A DNA stretch of 64,000 nucleotides from Nocardioides cavernaquae (GTDB lineage Bacteria; Actinomycetota; Actinomycetes; Propionibacteriales; Nocardioidaceae), in assembly GCF_003600895.1 (NCBI RefSeq), contig NZ_QYRP01000002.1, forward strand, positions 372,001 through 436,000, written 5' to 3'. The position numbers and the translations under genes are program-made. Of this stretch, positions 1 through 9,271 are shown piece by piece. The notes under the pieces are model-generated. The model saw only the letters and a program-made list of their open reading frames with translations, searched no databases and had not been told where the DNA came from. Each line of letters begins with the position of its first letter. Position 1 is the stretch's first letter.

Positions 1-495
1 GCCGCGCTCAAGCCGGTCTTCCGTGCCGACGGCACCGTCACCGCGGGCAACTGCTGTGCCCTCAACGACGGCGCCGCTGCCGTCGTGATCATGTCTGACA
101 CGAAGGCCGCCGAGCTCGGCCTGACGCCGCTGGCCCGCGTGGTCTCCACCGGCGTCTCGGGCCTGTCGCCGGAGATCATGGGCCTCGGCCCGGTCGAGGC
201 GGTCAAGAACGCGCTGCGCTACGCCAACATGTCGATCAACGACATCGACCTCGTCGAGATCAACGAGGCCTTCGCCGCGCAGGTCATCCCGTCGTACCAG
301 GACCTCGGCATCGACATCGACCGCCTCAACATCAACGGCGGCGCGATCGCGGTCGGTCACCCGTTCGGCATGACGGGCGCCCGCCTGCAGAACACCCTGC
401 TGAACTCGCTGGAGTGGCACGACAAGTCCACCGGCCTGATCACGATGTGCGTCGGGGGCGGCCAGGGCATGGCCCTCATCCTCGAGCGCATCTGA
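1..495 (+). CDS. Acetyl-CoA C-acetyltransferase (thiolase), C-terminal part
   Basis: The reading frame is open from base 1, so the N-terminal part, including the acylated nucleophile cysteine, lies outside the window. The 164 visible residues are the C-terminal thiolase domain. They include the NEAFAAQ loop, a GGAIAVGHPFGMTGAR segment with the catalytic histidine, and MCVGGGQGMA with the proton-shuttling cysteine, close to the stop as usual. The enzyme would form or cleave beta-ketoacyl-CoA in the cytoplasm. Whether it acts in fatty-acid oxidation or in acetoacetyl-CoA formation cannot be told from this half. The MarR gene follows after 10 bases, so the two may be co-transcribed. Confidence 0.93.
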   Translation, partial: AALKPVFRADGTVTAGNCCALNDGAAAVVIMSDTKAAELGLTPLARVVSTGVSGLSPEIMGLGPVEAVKNALRYANMSINDIDLVEINEAFAAQVIPSYQDLGIDIDRLNINGGAIAVGHPFGMTGARLQNTLLNSLEWHDKSTGLITMCVGGGQGMALILERI

Positions 496-505
496 GGCCA
501 GCAAC

Positions 506-1006
506 ATGGGGGATGGTCACACGGCGGCTGCCGCGGACGTGCGGTGGCTCAACGTCGAGGAGCAGGGTGTCTGGCGGGCTTTCCTGACCGCCAACACCCT
601 GCTCATGGCGCACATCGACGAGGACGCGAAGCGTTTTGACCTGAACGCGAGCGAGTACGCCATCCTGGTCCTGCTCTCCGAGGCCGAGGGCCAGGAGCTG
701 CGCATGGCGCATCTCGCCGACGCGCTGTGCCACAGCCGGAGCCGGGTCACGCACACCGTCCAGCGCATGGAGCACAAGGGGCTGGTCGTCCGGATCGCCT
801 CGGGCGACGACCGCCGCGGTGTCATCGCCCGGCTCACCGACGCCGGTCAGGCGCGCCTCACCGAGGCCGCACCCGACCACGTCGCCCTGGTCCGCCGGCA
901 CCTGTTCGACCTGGTGTCGCCCGAGGACCTGGCCGTCTTCGGCCGCGTGCTCAACGCGATCTCCGACGACCTGGCCGAAGGCCACCCCGAGTCCGACCTC
1001 CGGTAA
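506..1006 (+). CDS. MarR-family transcriptional regulator
   Basis: A 166-residue winged-helix regulator. The core segment runs from about residue 45 (YAILVLLSEAEGQELRMAHLA) through a recognition helix (SRSRVTHTVQRMEHKG) to the basic wing (ASGDDRRGVIARLTDAG). Helices at both ends would form the dimer interface typical of MarR proteins. It starts at ATG 506, only 10 bases after the thiolase stop, with no strong ribosome site (AGGCCAGCAAC), so it may be read by coupling. Such proteins usually repress genes for aromatic or fatty-acid metabolism and respond to a small ligand. The ligand is unknown here, but the thiolase is a candidate target. Confidence 0.9.
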   Translation: MGDGHTAAAADVRWLNVEEQGVWRAFLTANTLLMAHIDEDAKRFDLNASEYAILVLLSEAEGQELRMAHLADALCHSRSRVTHTVQRMEHKGLVVRIASGDDRRGVIARLTDAGQARLTEAAPDHVALVRRHLFDLVSPEDLAVFGRVLNAISDDLAEGHPESDLR

Positions 1007-1129
1007 GCGGCAGATGCCCCTTGAGCGTCGTCCGGTGCGTGGCTGGCAAGGCGCGTCCGCGAAGGCGACCTCCGAGCGGAGCTGGTCGTCGAGCGGGCGC
1101 AACGCCGCCAGGCGCGCTCCGGGCGGCGC

Positions 1130-2812
<1,683 letters not shown>

Positions 2813-2903
2813 GCCCCGAAGGATAGTGGGGCCGCGGGGCCGCGCCGCCCACGGCCCCGCGCCCCGGACGGCCCTGCCTCGGACAGCCCCGGACAGCCCT
2901 GAC

Positions 2904-3395
2904 TCAGAACGGCGCCGGCTCCGCCACGGCCTCCTCGAGGAAGCGCCCGTCACTGGTGACCTGGCCGCCCGCGCCCTCCAGCGCCGCGTTGGCCTCGGCG
3001 ATCGCCTGCTCCTCCACCGACGAGGTCGCCGACGACGCCGCGGTCTTGATGAAGGCCGCGTCCCCCTTGGTCAGGTCGTGGCCGATCGTGAGCGCGTCGA
3101 GCACCATTGTCGTGCGCGCGATCCCGGCATCGTCCTTCCATGCCTGCGCCCGCAGGCGGCCGTGGACGATGACCGGCTCGCTCTGGTGCACCGAGGTCAT
3201 CACGTGCTGCGCCAGCGCCCGCCAGGCGTTGACGGTGAACCAGTTGGTCTCGCGGTCGGCCCAGGTGTTCTCCCTCGGGCGGAAGACGCGAGGCGTCGAG
3301 GCCAGCCGGAAGGTGGCCACCGACGTCTCCCCCACCGAGTGCTCCGTCGGGTCGGTGCCCACATAGCCCAGCACCGTCACAGTCGTCTCGTTCAT
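2904..3395 (-). CDS. ssb: Single-stranded DNA-binding protein, second-copy type
   Basis: 163 residues with an OB fold at the N-terminus (TTVTVLGYVGTDP, ATFRLASTPR, NWFTVNAW, PVIVHGRLRAQAW). After the OB fold the linker is short, without the Gly/Gln-rich stretch of main SSBs. The end EPAPF keeps only the terminal Pro-Phe of the usual acidic tip, preceded by a mildly acidic FLEEAVAE. This looks like a paralogue of the housekeeping SSB, perhaps used in repair or recombination (inference). ATG 3395 is chosen over an upstream ATG at 3413 because GAGGAG sits 7 bases before it. The gene stands alone, between ettA and the betaine-transport operon terminator. Confidence 0.9.
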   Translation of the reverse strand: MNETTVTVLGYVGTDPTEHSVGETSVATFRLASTPRVFRPRENTWADRETNWFTVNAWRALAQHVMTSVHQSEPVIVHGRLRAQAWKDDAGIARTTMVLDALTIGHDLTKGDAAFIKTAASSATSSVEEQAIAEANAALEGAGGQVTSDGRFLEEAVAEPAPF

Positions 3396-3536
3396 GGTGT
3401 TGCTCCTCATCACAGTCGCGCTCGCGCACCCAGCGTCCGCGAACTGACTCCACCGTCCCGGTCGGCAGCCGCCGCCAACCCGGCGAGTCGACAGCGCTGG
3501 GGACGAGCGCCCCGCGAAACAGCCTGTGGACGCAAA

Positions 3537-3572
3537 ACGGCCCGGATCCCCGCGAGGGAAGATCCGGGCCGT
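3537..3572 (-). terminator. Intrinsic terminator of the CDO-rhodanese-ABC operon
   Basis: A perfect 12-base-pair stem (ACGGCCCGGATC with GATCCGGGCCGT) and a 12-base loop lie just after the substrate-binding-protein stop. On the minus strand the stem is followed by TTTTG, so this is a rho-independent terminator closing the operon. Confidence 0.85.
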
Positions 3573-3587
3573 CGTACGACCCGGAGA

Positions 3588-4502
3588 TCAGGCGAAGCCG
3601 TTTGCCTTCAGCCACTGCTCCGCGACCTTGGCCGCGCTCGGCTTCGACGGCCCCGCAAGGGCAGTGTTCAGCTCGAGCAACGCCTCGGTGGTCAGCTTCT
3701 CCGAGACCTCGTCGAGCACCGCAGCGACCTTCTCCGAGGTGGCGTCCTCACGGATCAGCGGGACCACGTTCTGGGCCGCGATCAGGTTCTTCGGGTCCTC
3801 GAGGGTCACCAGGTTGTTGGCCGCGATGGACGGCGTCGTGGAGTAGATGTCGGCGACGTCGACCTTGCCCGAGGTGAGCGCCTTGAGCGTCGCCGGGCCG
3901 CCGCCGTCCGAGATCGCGGTGAAGGCGATGTCAGTGATGCCGTAGAGCTTCTCGAGGCCGGGGATGCCGTAGGCCCGGGTCTTGAACTCCGGGTTGGCGG
4001 CCAGCTTCAGCCCGTCCACCTCGGCCAGGTCAGCGATCGAGGTGACGTCGTGCTCCTTCGCGAACGCAGCCGTCACGTTGAGGGAGTCCTTGTCCTCAGC
4101 CGCCGACGGCTCGAGGATGTCGAGCCCCTTCGGCAGGGCCGCCTCCAGCGCCTTGTTGACCTCGTCGGGGGCAGTGGCGGTCGCGTTCGGGTCGAGGAAG
4201 AGCAGGAGGTTGCCGGTGTACTCCGGGAAGAGGTCGATGGACCCCTCCTTGATCGCGCCGATGTAGGCCTCCCGCTGGTCGATGTCCAGCCGCGTCGTCG
4301 CCTCGATGCCGTCCGCGTTCAACGCGCCCGCATAGATCTCGGCCAGGATCTCGCTCTCGCCGAACGCCGCCGAGCCGACCACGATCGCGTCGCCCTTGCT
4401 GTCCCCGTCGGAGCCCGCCTTCGTCGGGTCACCACCGCACGCCGCGAGGCCCACTCCGAGTGCTGCCGCCAGGAATCCGGCGAGGATCGGGTTGGTGTTC
4501 AT
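3588..4502 (-). CDS. Betaine/osmoprotectant-type ABC transporter substrate-binding lipoprotein
   Basis: 304 residues of the OpuBC/ProX/OsmF family. An N-terminal signal (ILAGFLAAALGVGLAACGG) has a lipobox cysteine at residue 22. The body keeps family landmarks: GESEILAEIYAGAL, IDLFPEYTGN, and a second lobe with AANPEFKTRAYGIPGL. The protein would sit on the outer membrane face and feed a quaternary-amine ligand to the permeases. It starts at ATG 4502 behind AAGGAG. It is the last gene of an operon headed by cysteine dioxygenase and rhodanese, so a sulfur-containing betaine is a possible ligand (inference). Glycine betaine, choline or carnitine remain the default guesses. Confidence 0.9.
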   Translation of the reverse strand: MNTNPILAGFLAAALGVGLAACGGDPTKAGSDGDSKGDAIVVGSAAFGESEILAEIYAGALNADGIEATTRLDIDQREAYIGAIKEGSIDLFPEYTGNLLLFLDPNATATAPDEVNKALEAALPKGLDILEPSAAEDKDSLNVTAAFAKEHDVTSIADLAEVDGLKLAANPEFKTRAYGIPGLEKLYGITDIAFTAISDGGGPATLKALTSGKVDVADIYSTTPSIAANNLVTLEDPKNLIAAQNVVPLIREDATSEKVAAVLDEVSEKLTTEALLELNTALAGPSKPSAAKVAEQWLKANGFA

Positions 4503-4524
4503 GGTTCTTCTCCTTCGATGGGTC

Positions 4525-5181
4525 TCAGGCCGCACGCACGGCCAGACGTTGCACAACGGCGAATGCGCCGTCCAGGACCAGCGCCAGCAGCACGACCACC
4601 AGCGAGCCCGACAGGGTCTGGGGGTAGTCGCGGACAGCGACGCCGTCGATCAGGTAGCGGCCGAGCCCACCCAGCCCGATGTACGCCGCGATGGTCGCGG
4701 TTGCCACGACCTGCAGCACGGCGGACCGGACGCCACCGAGGATCAGCGGGAGGGCCAGCGGCACCTCGACGCGAGCGAGCACCTGCCACTCGGTCATCCC
4801 CTGGGCACGCGCGGCGTCGACGGTGCGTCGGTCGACCGCCTCGATGCCTGCGTAGGCACCGGCGAGCAGGGGCGGGATGGCGAGCACGACGAGCGCCACG
4901 ATCGGGGCGGTCAGTCCGATGCCGACCCAGAGCACCGCCAGGGTCAGCAGCCCGAGGGTCGGCAGGGCACGCACTGCGCCGGTCAGCGCGATCGCGAACC
5001 CACGGAAGCGTCCGGTGTGACCGATCCAGAGCCCGAGCGGGAGCGCGACGACGCTGGCGATGGCGACAGTGAGCGCGGAATAGCCCACGTGCTCCAGCAG
5101 CCGGTGCGGGATGCCGTCCACGCCACTCCAGTGGACAGGGTCGGCCAGCCAGTCCGCGGCCTCCACGAAGACGCTGCTCAT
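4525..5181 (-). CDS. Betaine-type ABC transporter permease (second permease)
   Basis: 218 residues with about five to six hydrophobic segments and the inner-membrane component loop (EAVDRRTVDAARAQGMTEWQ…VEVPLALPLILGG) that docks the ATPase. It belongs to the OpuBB/OpuCB/YehW permease family. Start ATG 5181 overlaps the stop of the preceding permease gene in an ATGA, indicating translational coupling. Two distinct permeases with one ATPase and one binding protein is the OpuC or OsmU layout. The DNA stays strongly G/C-rich at third positions and shows no sign of transfer. Confidence 0.92.
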   Translation of the reverse strand: MSSVFVEAADWLADPVHWSGVDGIPHRLLEHVGYSALTVAIASVVALPLGLWIGHTGRFRGFAIALTGAVRALPTLGLLTLAVLWVGIGLTAPIVALVVLAIPPLLAGAYAGIEAVDRRTVDAARAQGMTEWQVLARVEVPLALPLILGGVRSAVLQVVATATIAAYIGLGGLGRYLIDGVAVRDYPQTLSGSLVVVLLALVLDGAFAVVQRLAVRAA

Positions 5182-5825
5182 GCCGCGCGCCCCGTCTTCG
5201 TCGACCAGGGCAGCAGGATCCGCCCGAGAAGCACCCACAACCCGTCGAGGAGCAAGGCGATCGCGACGACGGCCAGCACTCCGATCACGATCTCCGTGGT
5301 GAAGTCGCGCCGGAAGCCGTCGGTGAAGAGCGAGCCCAGGTTCGTCACACCGATGATGGCGCCGACCGTGACCAGGCTGACGGTGCTGACCGAGACGACG
5401 CGCACCCCGGCGAGCAGCACCGGCCCGGCCAACGGCAGCTCGACCCGCACCACACGCTGGAGGCCGGAGTGGCCGTTGGCCGTCGCCGCATCGAGTACGT
5501 CGGGTGGCAGCTGCGCGAAGGCATCAGCCGCGGTCCGCACGAGCAGGGCCACGGCGTACAGGGTCAGGACGACGACCACGTTGACCGGGTCGAGGAAGCT
5601 CGTGCCGAGGATGCCCGGGAGGATCACCAGGAGCGGCAGCGACGGCAACGAGTAGAGGATGCCGCCCGAGCCGAGGACCAGGGCGCGCCAACGGGAGTGC
5701 CGCTGTGCCCACCACCCGACCGGCACTGCGATCACGAAGCCCAGCACGACCGGCACGATGCTCAGCCACAGGTGCGTCAGCGCCAGGTCGCGGATGTGGG
5801 AGAAGTTGTCGAGGAACCAGGTCAT
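5178..5825 (-). CDS. Betaine-type ABC transporter permease (first permease)
   Basis: 215 residues and about six membrane segments, starting MTWFLDNFSHIRDLALTHLW, typical of OpuC-like permeases. The coupling loop is PPDVLDAATANGHSGLQRVVRVELPLAGPV. It would pair with the downstream permease in the membrane. Start ATG 5825 overlaps the ATPase stop (ATGA), and its own stop overlaps the next start in the same way. The frame is open much further upstream, but that part is arginine-rich shadow sequence of the ATPase gene. Confidence 0.92.
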   Translation of the reverse strand: MTWFLDNFSHIRDLALTHLWLSIVPVVLGFVIAVPVGWWAQRHSRWRALVLGSGGILYSLPSLPLLVILPGILGTSFLDPVNVVVVLTLYAVALLVRTAADAFAQLPPDVLDAATANGHSGLQRVVRVELPLAGPVLLAGVRVVSVSTVSLVTVGAIIGVTNLGSLFTDGFRRDFTTEIVIGVLAVVAIALLLDGLWVLLGRILLPWSTKTGRAA

Positions 5826-6631
5826 GCGAGGACGCCCGCGGCCCGGCCCTCGCCGTCGACGACGATGCGCTGTCCGTCGACCTCCTGGATCCGCAGCGTG
5901 CGCCGGCCCTTGTCGAGCCCGACGAAGCTGCGCACGAAGTCGTCGGCCGGAGCCGCGAGGATCTCGGCCGGCGTGCCGACCTGGGCCACCTCGCCGCCCT
6001 TGCGCAGGATCACGACCTGGTCGCCGAGCAGGAAGGCCTCGTCGATGTCGTGGGTGACGAAGACGATGGTCTTGCCGAGCTCGCGCTGGAGGCGGAGCAG
6101 CTCCTGCTGGAGGTCGTCGCGCACGATCGGGTCGACCGCGCCGAACGGCTCGTCCATCAGCAGGATGTTCGGGTCGGCGACCAGGCCACGCGCGACACCG
6201 ACGCGCTGCTGCTGGCCGCCGGAGAGCTGCCGCGGATACTTCTCCGCCAGCGCAGCATCGAGCCCGACCTTCTCCAGCGCGTCGAGCGCACGCGTCCGGG
6301 CCTCTGCCCGGGGCACCCCCACGAGCCGCAGCGGCACCGCGACGTTGTCGACCACCCGGCGGTGCGGGAGCAGTCCGGCGTGCTGCATGACGTAGCCGAT
6401 GCTGCGGCGCAGGTCGACCGGGTTGCGCGTCGCCACGTCGACGTCGTCGATCAGGACCTGGCCAGCGGACGGATCGACCATGCGGTTGACCATGCGCAGC
6501 AGCGTCGTCTTGCCGCAGCCGGACGAGCCGACGAGGACGGTGGTGGTGTGCGACGGCAGCACGAGGCTGAAGTCGCCGACCGCGGGAGTGCCGTCCGCGA
6601 AGGTCTTGCCGACGTTGCGGTACTCGATCAC
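5822..6631 (-). CDS. Betaine-type ABC transporter ATP-binding protein
   Basis: 269 residues. Walker A is GSSGCGKTT (about residues 35-43), the Q-loop region is YVMQHAGLLPHRRVVDN, the signature LSGGQQQRV, and Walker B LLMDEPFGAVDP. The region after the ATPase core (from about residue 235) is too short for the paired CBS domains found in many OpuCA proteins, so gating by ionic strength through CBS is unlikely. The start is GTG 6631, overlapping the rhodanese stop (GTGA). The ATPase powers the two permeases encoded just downstream. Confidence 0.93.
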   Translation of the reverse strand: MIEYRNVGKTFADGTPAVGDFSLVLPSHTTTVLVGSSGCGKTTLLRMVNRMVDPSAGQVLIDDVDVATRNPVDLRRSIGYVMQHAGLLPHRRVVDNVAVPLRLVGVPRAEARTRALDALEKVGLDAALAEKYPRQLSGGQQQRVGVARGLVADPNILLMDEPFGAVDPIVRDDLQQELLRLQRELGKTIVFVTHDIDEAFLLGDQVVILRKGGEVAQVGTPAEILAAPADDFVRSFVGLDKGRRTLRIQEVDGQRIVVDGEGRAAGVLA

Positions 6632-7056
6632 TCGCTCGGCCCCTCGACGACGTGCTCGACCGCTGTGCCACCGGCGACGACGGGCAGACCGGCGGCCTGC
6701 CAGGCACGGATGCCACCGATCACGTCGGTGGCGGGGATCCCCAGCGAGACCAGCGATGCCGCCGCCAGCGACGAGGTGTAGCCCTCGGTGCAGTAGACGA
6801 CCCACTCCTGGCCCTCGACCGCGTCCGCGAGGCGCGCATCCGAGCCCGGGTGCAGGCGCCACTCGAGGTGGTTGCGCTCGACGACGACGGCACCGGGGAT
6901 CTCCCCGTCGGCGCGCCGCTGCCACTCGGGTCGGATGTCGACGAGCCTGGCCCCGCGGCGTACGGCGTCGCGCGCGGCCTCGGGAGAGAGCCGCTCCAGG
7001 CGGGCGCGGGCGGCCTCGAGGAGCTCGTCCACCGAGGCGAACTCAGGCACGCTCAC
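6628..7056 (-). CDS. Rhodanese-like domain protein
   Basis: 142 residues forming one rhodanese fold. The N-terminal half has LSPEAARDAVRRGARLVDIRP and the active loop is CTEGYTSS, with the sulfur-carrying cysteine at about residue 89. A small loop of this kind fits a single-domain sulfurtransferase. It would accept sulfane sulfur (persulfide) and pass it on in the cytoplasm. Start GTG 7056 overlaps the cysteine dioxygenase stop (GTGA), so the two are translated together. The pairing suggests a shared role in disposing of cysteine or persulfide sulfur (inference). Confidence 0.9.
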   Translation of the reverse strand: MSVPEFASVDELLEAARARLERLSPEAARDAVRRGARLVDIRPEWQRRADGEIPGAVVVERNHLEWRLHPGSDARLADAVEGQEWVVYCTEGYTSSLAAASLVSLGIPATDVIGGIRAWQAAGLPVVAGGTAVEHVVEGPSE

Positions 7057-7562
7057 GACGCGAGTCGATCCGGCGCCGGGGCCTCGGGGTCGTCGGTCCA
7101 GGCGGCCGCGCGCTGCACCAGCCGGCCCGAGTCCACGTCGTAGAAGTGCATCAACGACAACGGCGGCGAGTAGGCGTGGACGCTGACAGCGGTCTCGGGG
7201 TGGAGGTTGCGCACATCGTGAACGTATCGGCTGCCGAATACAACCGTCTCCCCCGACGCGCGGACGACGTCGACCAGGCTGCCGCCCTCGGCACGACCGC
7301 TCCACGCCACCTCGGTCAGCTGCCCCTCGACGACGGTGTAGGCACCGGCAGAGCCACCGTGGTCGTGCAGTTCCGTGCCCTGGTCCTCGGTCCAGCTGAT
7401 CAGCCAGACGTCGACCTGCTCGTCACAGTGCACCCGGACGTGCCAGCGCTCGGAGGCGTCGGCGTGGATCTCGTGCTTGCCCTCCCGGACCTCCGCGGCG
7501 ATGCGGTGGGTCCAGGCGGTGAGCTCGTCCAGGGTGAGCGAAGGAGACGTGCCGGGGTTCAT
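7053..7562 (-). CDS. Cysteine dioxygenase family protein
   Basis: 169 residues with a cupin fold. Iron ligands are visible as H66 and H68 (TELHDHGGSAGA) and a third histidine near 115 (SRYVHDVRN). The family oxidises the thiol of cysteine, or of a similar thiol such as 3-mercaptopropionate, to a sulfinic acid with O2. It is the first gene of a six-gene operon with rhodanese and a betaine-type importer. ATG 7562 lies 6 bases after TAAGGT, with no ribosome site, so the operon mRNA is probably leaderless. The exact thiol substrate is not fixed by sequence. Confidence 0.9.
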   Translation of the reverse strand: MNPGTSPSLTLDELTAWTHRIAAEVREGKHEIHADASERWHVRVHCDEQVDVWLISWTEDQGTELHDHGGSAGAYTVVEGQLTEVAWSGRAEGGSLVDVVRASGETVVFGSRYVHDVRNLHPETAVSVHAYSPPLSLMHFYDVDSGRLVQRAAAWTDDPEAPAPDRLAS

Positions 7563-7618
7563 GCCCCGACCTTAACCCAACTAAATCACTCGACAAACTC
7601 GAATTGCCGAGACGGTGC

Positions 7619-9271
7619 TCACTTCAGGACGGTTGTCAGCTGCTCCCGCACGGTTGAGTACGACGCGAGCTCCACCTGCAACGGCGCGAGCACGAGCTCC
7701 TGCGCGACCGCGTTGATCCCGGACCGGAGCCGGCGATCGGCGGCACGAGCCCGCGAACGGGCGGTGATCCCGACCAGCACCTTGCAGAGCAGCGCGAGCA
7801 CGATGCCCCCGAGGATGCCGCCGCCGAGGAACAGCGTCGGCAGTGCGACAGGGCCCACCTTCGGCGACGGCACGTCGAACTGCAGGTAGCCCACCAGCGC
7901 GAGCGCGCCGAGCCACAAGCCACCGACGACCGCGGCGACGATCAGCAGCCACTGCAGCAGCCGGACCAGCGAGGCCCACCACGGCAGACGGTCGACACCG
8001 AGGTCGGTGGCGGCGAGCGTGTGGTCGAGCCGGTCATTCAGCTCGTCGAGGCGACCCGTCGCGGCGGAGCGCAGGGCCAGCTGCCACGGGCGGGCGAGGC
8101 CGAGCCCGACCTGGTCCGTCGCGGCACGCACAGCCGAGTCGACACGCGCGCGCTGCACGGGCGAGGCCTCGGGGAGAGACGTGCGCGAGGTCTTGACCAG
8201 CGCCTTGCCCTCACGCCCCAGGTCGAGGTGCAGCCGCTTGAGCGGGTCGGGCTTGAGCTTGGTGACCCACGCGGTGACCGGCCAGCCGGTCGCGCGGGCA
8301 GCGCGCTGCTGCGCGGAGGTCTCGACGGCGTGGACCACGACGGGCACGCCCGCGGCATCCGCCAGCGCGTCATCGAGCTCAGCGATGACCTCGCGGTCGA
8401 GCGAGCCGGCCGGAGTCAGGCCGGAGACGTCGGCGATGCGCTCGCCGGCAGCCTTCACGTCCGCCTCGAGCCGCATGCGGGCAGCCTTCTTGGAGGCGAC
8501 CCGCTTGCCGAGCTCCTTGCGGAGGGCGTCGAGGTTGGTGCCGTTGCGGGCACTGACCGCGAAGACGGGCACGTCCGGCAGGCCGTCGGCCGCGAGCAGG
8601 CGGCGTACGTCGGCGATCATCGCCTCGCGCCGGTCCTCCGCGACGGTGTCGATGTGGTTGAGCACCACGACCATCGTCTTGGCGTGCGAGGCCATCGGCT
8701 TCAGGTAGCGGTTGTGGATCGCCGCGTCGGCGTACTTCTGCGGGTCGAGCACCCACACGAGGACGTCGGCGAGCTGCACGAGGCGGTCGGCCTCGAGGTG
8801 GTGCGAGACGTCGGTGGAGTCGTGGTCGGGCAGATCGAGGAGGACCACGCCGTCGAACGCCTCGTCGGCGCGGCTGGAGTCGAGCATCGAGTCACGGGTG
8901 ACGTGGTGGCGTGGCGGGATGCCGAGCCAGGTCAGCAGCTCGGCCGCGCCGTCGCTCCCCCACACGCAGGCCGTCGCCCACGAGGTGGTCGGACGGCGTA
9001 CGCCGACGGCGCTGAGCTCGAGGCCGGTCAATGCGTTGAACGTCGACGACTTGCCCGAGCCGGTGGCACCGGCGAGGCCGATGACGGTGTGCTTGGCAGA
9101 GAGTCGGAGGCGTTCGCTGACGCGGCTCGAGACCGCGTGGGCGTCGTCGAGCAGCTGGTCGTCGAGCCTGCCACGAGCGGCCTCGACGGCGGCGTCGAGC
9201 GCCTCCGCCTTGCGGCCCACGTCCGAGCCGGAGGTGACCAGCTTCTTCGCACCTTCGAGAATCGTGCTCAT
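7619..9271 (-). CDS. Dynamin-like membrane GTPase, second of a pair
   Basis: 550 residues. The P-loop is GATGSGKSS (about 68-76), a switch-II-like motif is LLDLPDHDS, and the base-recognition motif is VLNHID. A long helical middle follows. Two hydrophobic segments near residues 425-460 and 470-497 (LLIVAAVVGGLWLGALALVGYL; LFLGGGILGGIVLALLC) anchor it in the membrane. The start ATG 9271 shares one base with the stop of the partner GTPase (TGATG), so the two are coupled. Paired bacterial dynamins (Streptomyces DynA/DynB, mycobacterial IniA/IniC) remodel membranes in division or stress. Orthology to either is not shown here. Confidence 0.8.
   Translation of the reverse strand: MSTILEGAKKLVTSGSDVGRKAEALDAAVEAARGRLDDQLLDDAHAVSSRVSERLRLSAKHTVIGLAGATGSGKSSTFNALTGLELSAVGVRRPTTSWATACVWGSDGAAELLTWLGIPPRHHVTRDSMLDSSRADEAFDGVVLLDLPDHDSTDVSHHLEADRLVQLADVLVWVLDPQKYADAAIHNRYLKPMASHAKTMVVVLNHIDTVAEDRREAMIADVRRLLAADGLPDVPVFAVSARNGTNLDALRKELGKRVASKKAARMRLEADVKAAGERIADVSGLTPAGSLDREVIAELDDALADAAGVPVVVHAVETSAQQRAARATGWPVTAWVTKLKPDPLKRLHLDLGREGKALVKTSRTSLPEASPVQRARVDSAVRAATDQVGLGLARPWQLALRSAATGRLDELNDRLDHTLAATDLGVDRLPWWASLVRLLQWLLIVAAVVGGLWLGALALVGYLQFDVPSPKVGPVALPTLFLGGGILGGIVLALLCKVLVGITARSRARAADRRLRSGINAVAQELVLAPLQVELASYSTVREQLTTVLK

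Noticed and set aside
6628..7562. Possibility that CDO and rhodanese form a separate biosynthetic cluster
   Set aside because: Overlaps continue straight into the transporter genes and there is no terminator between, so one operon is more likely.
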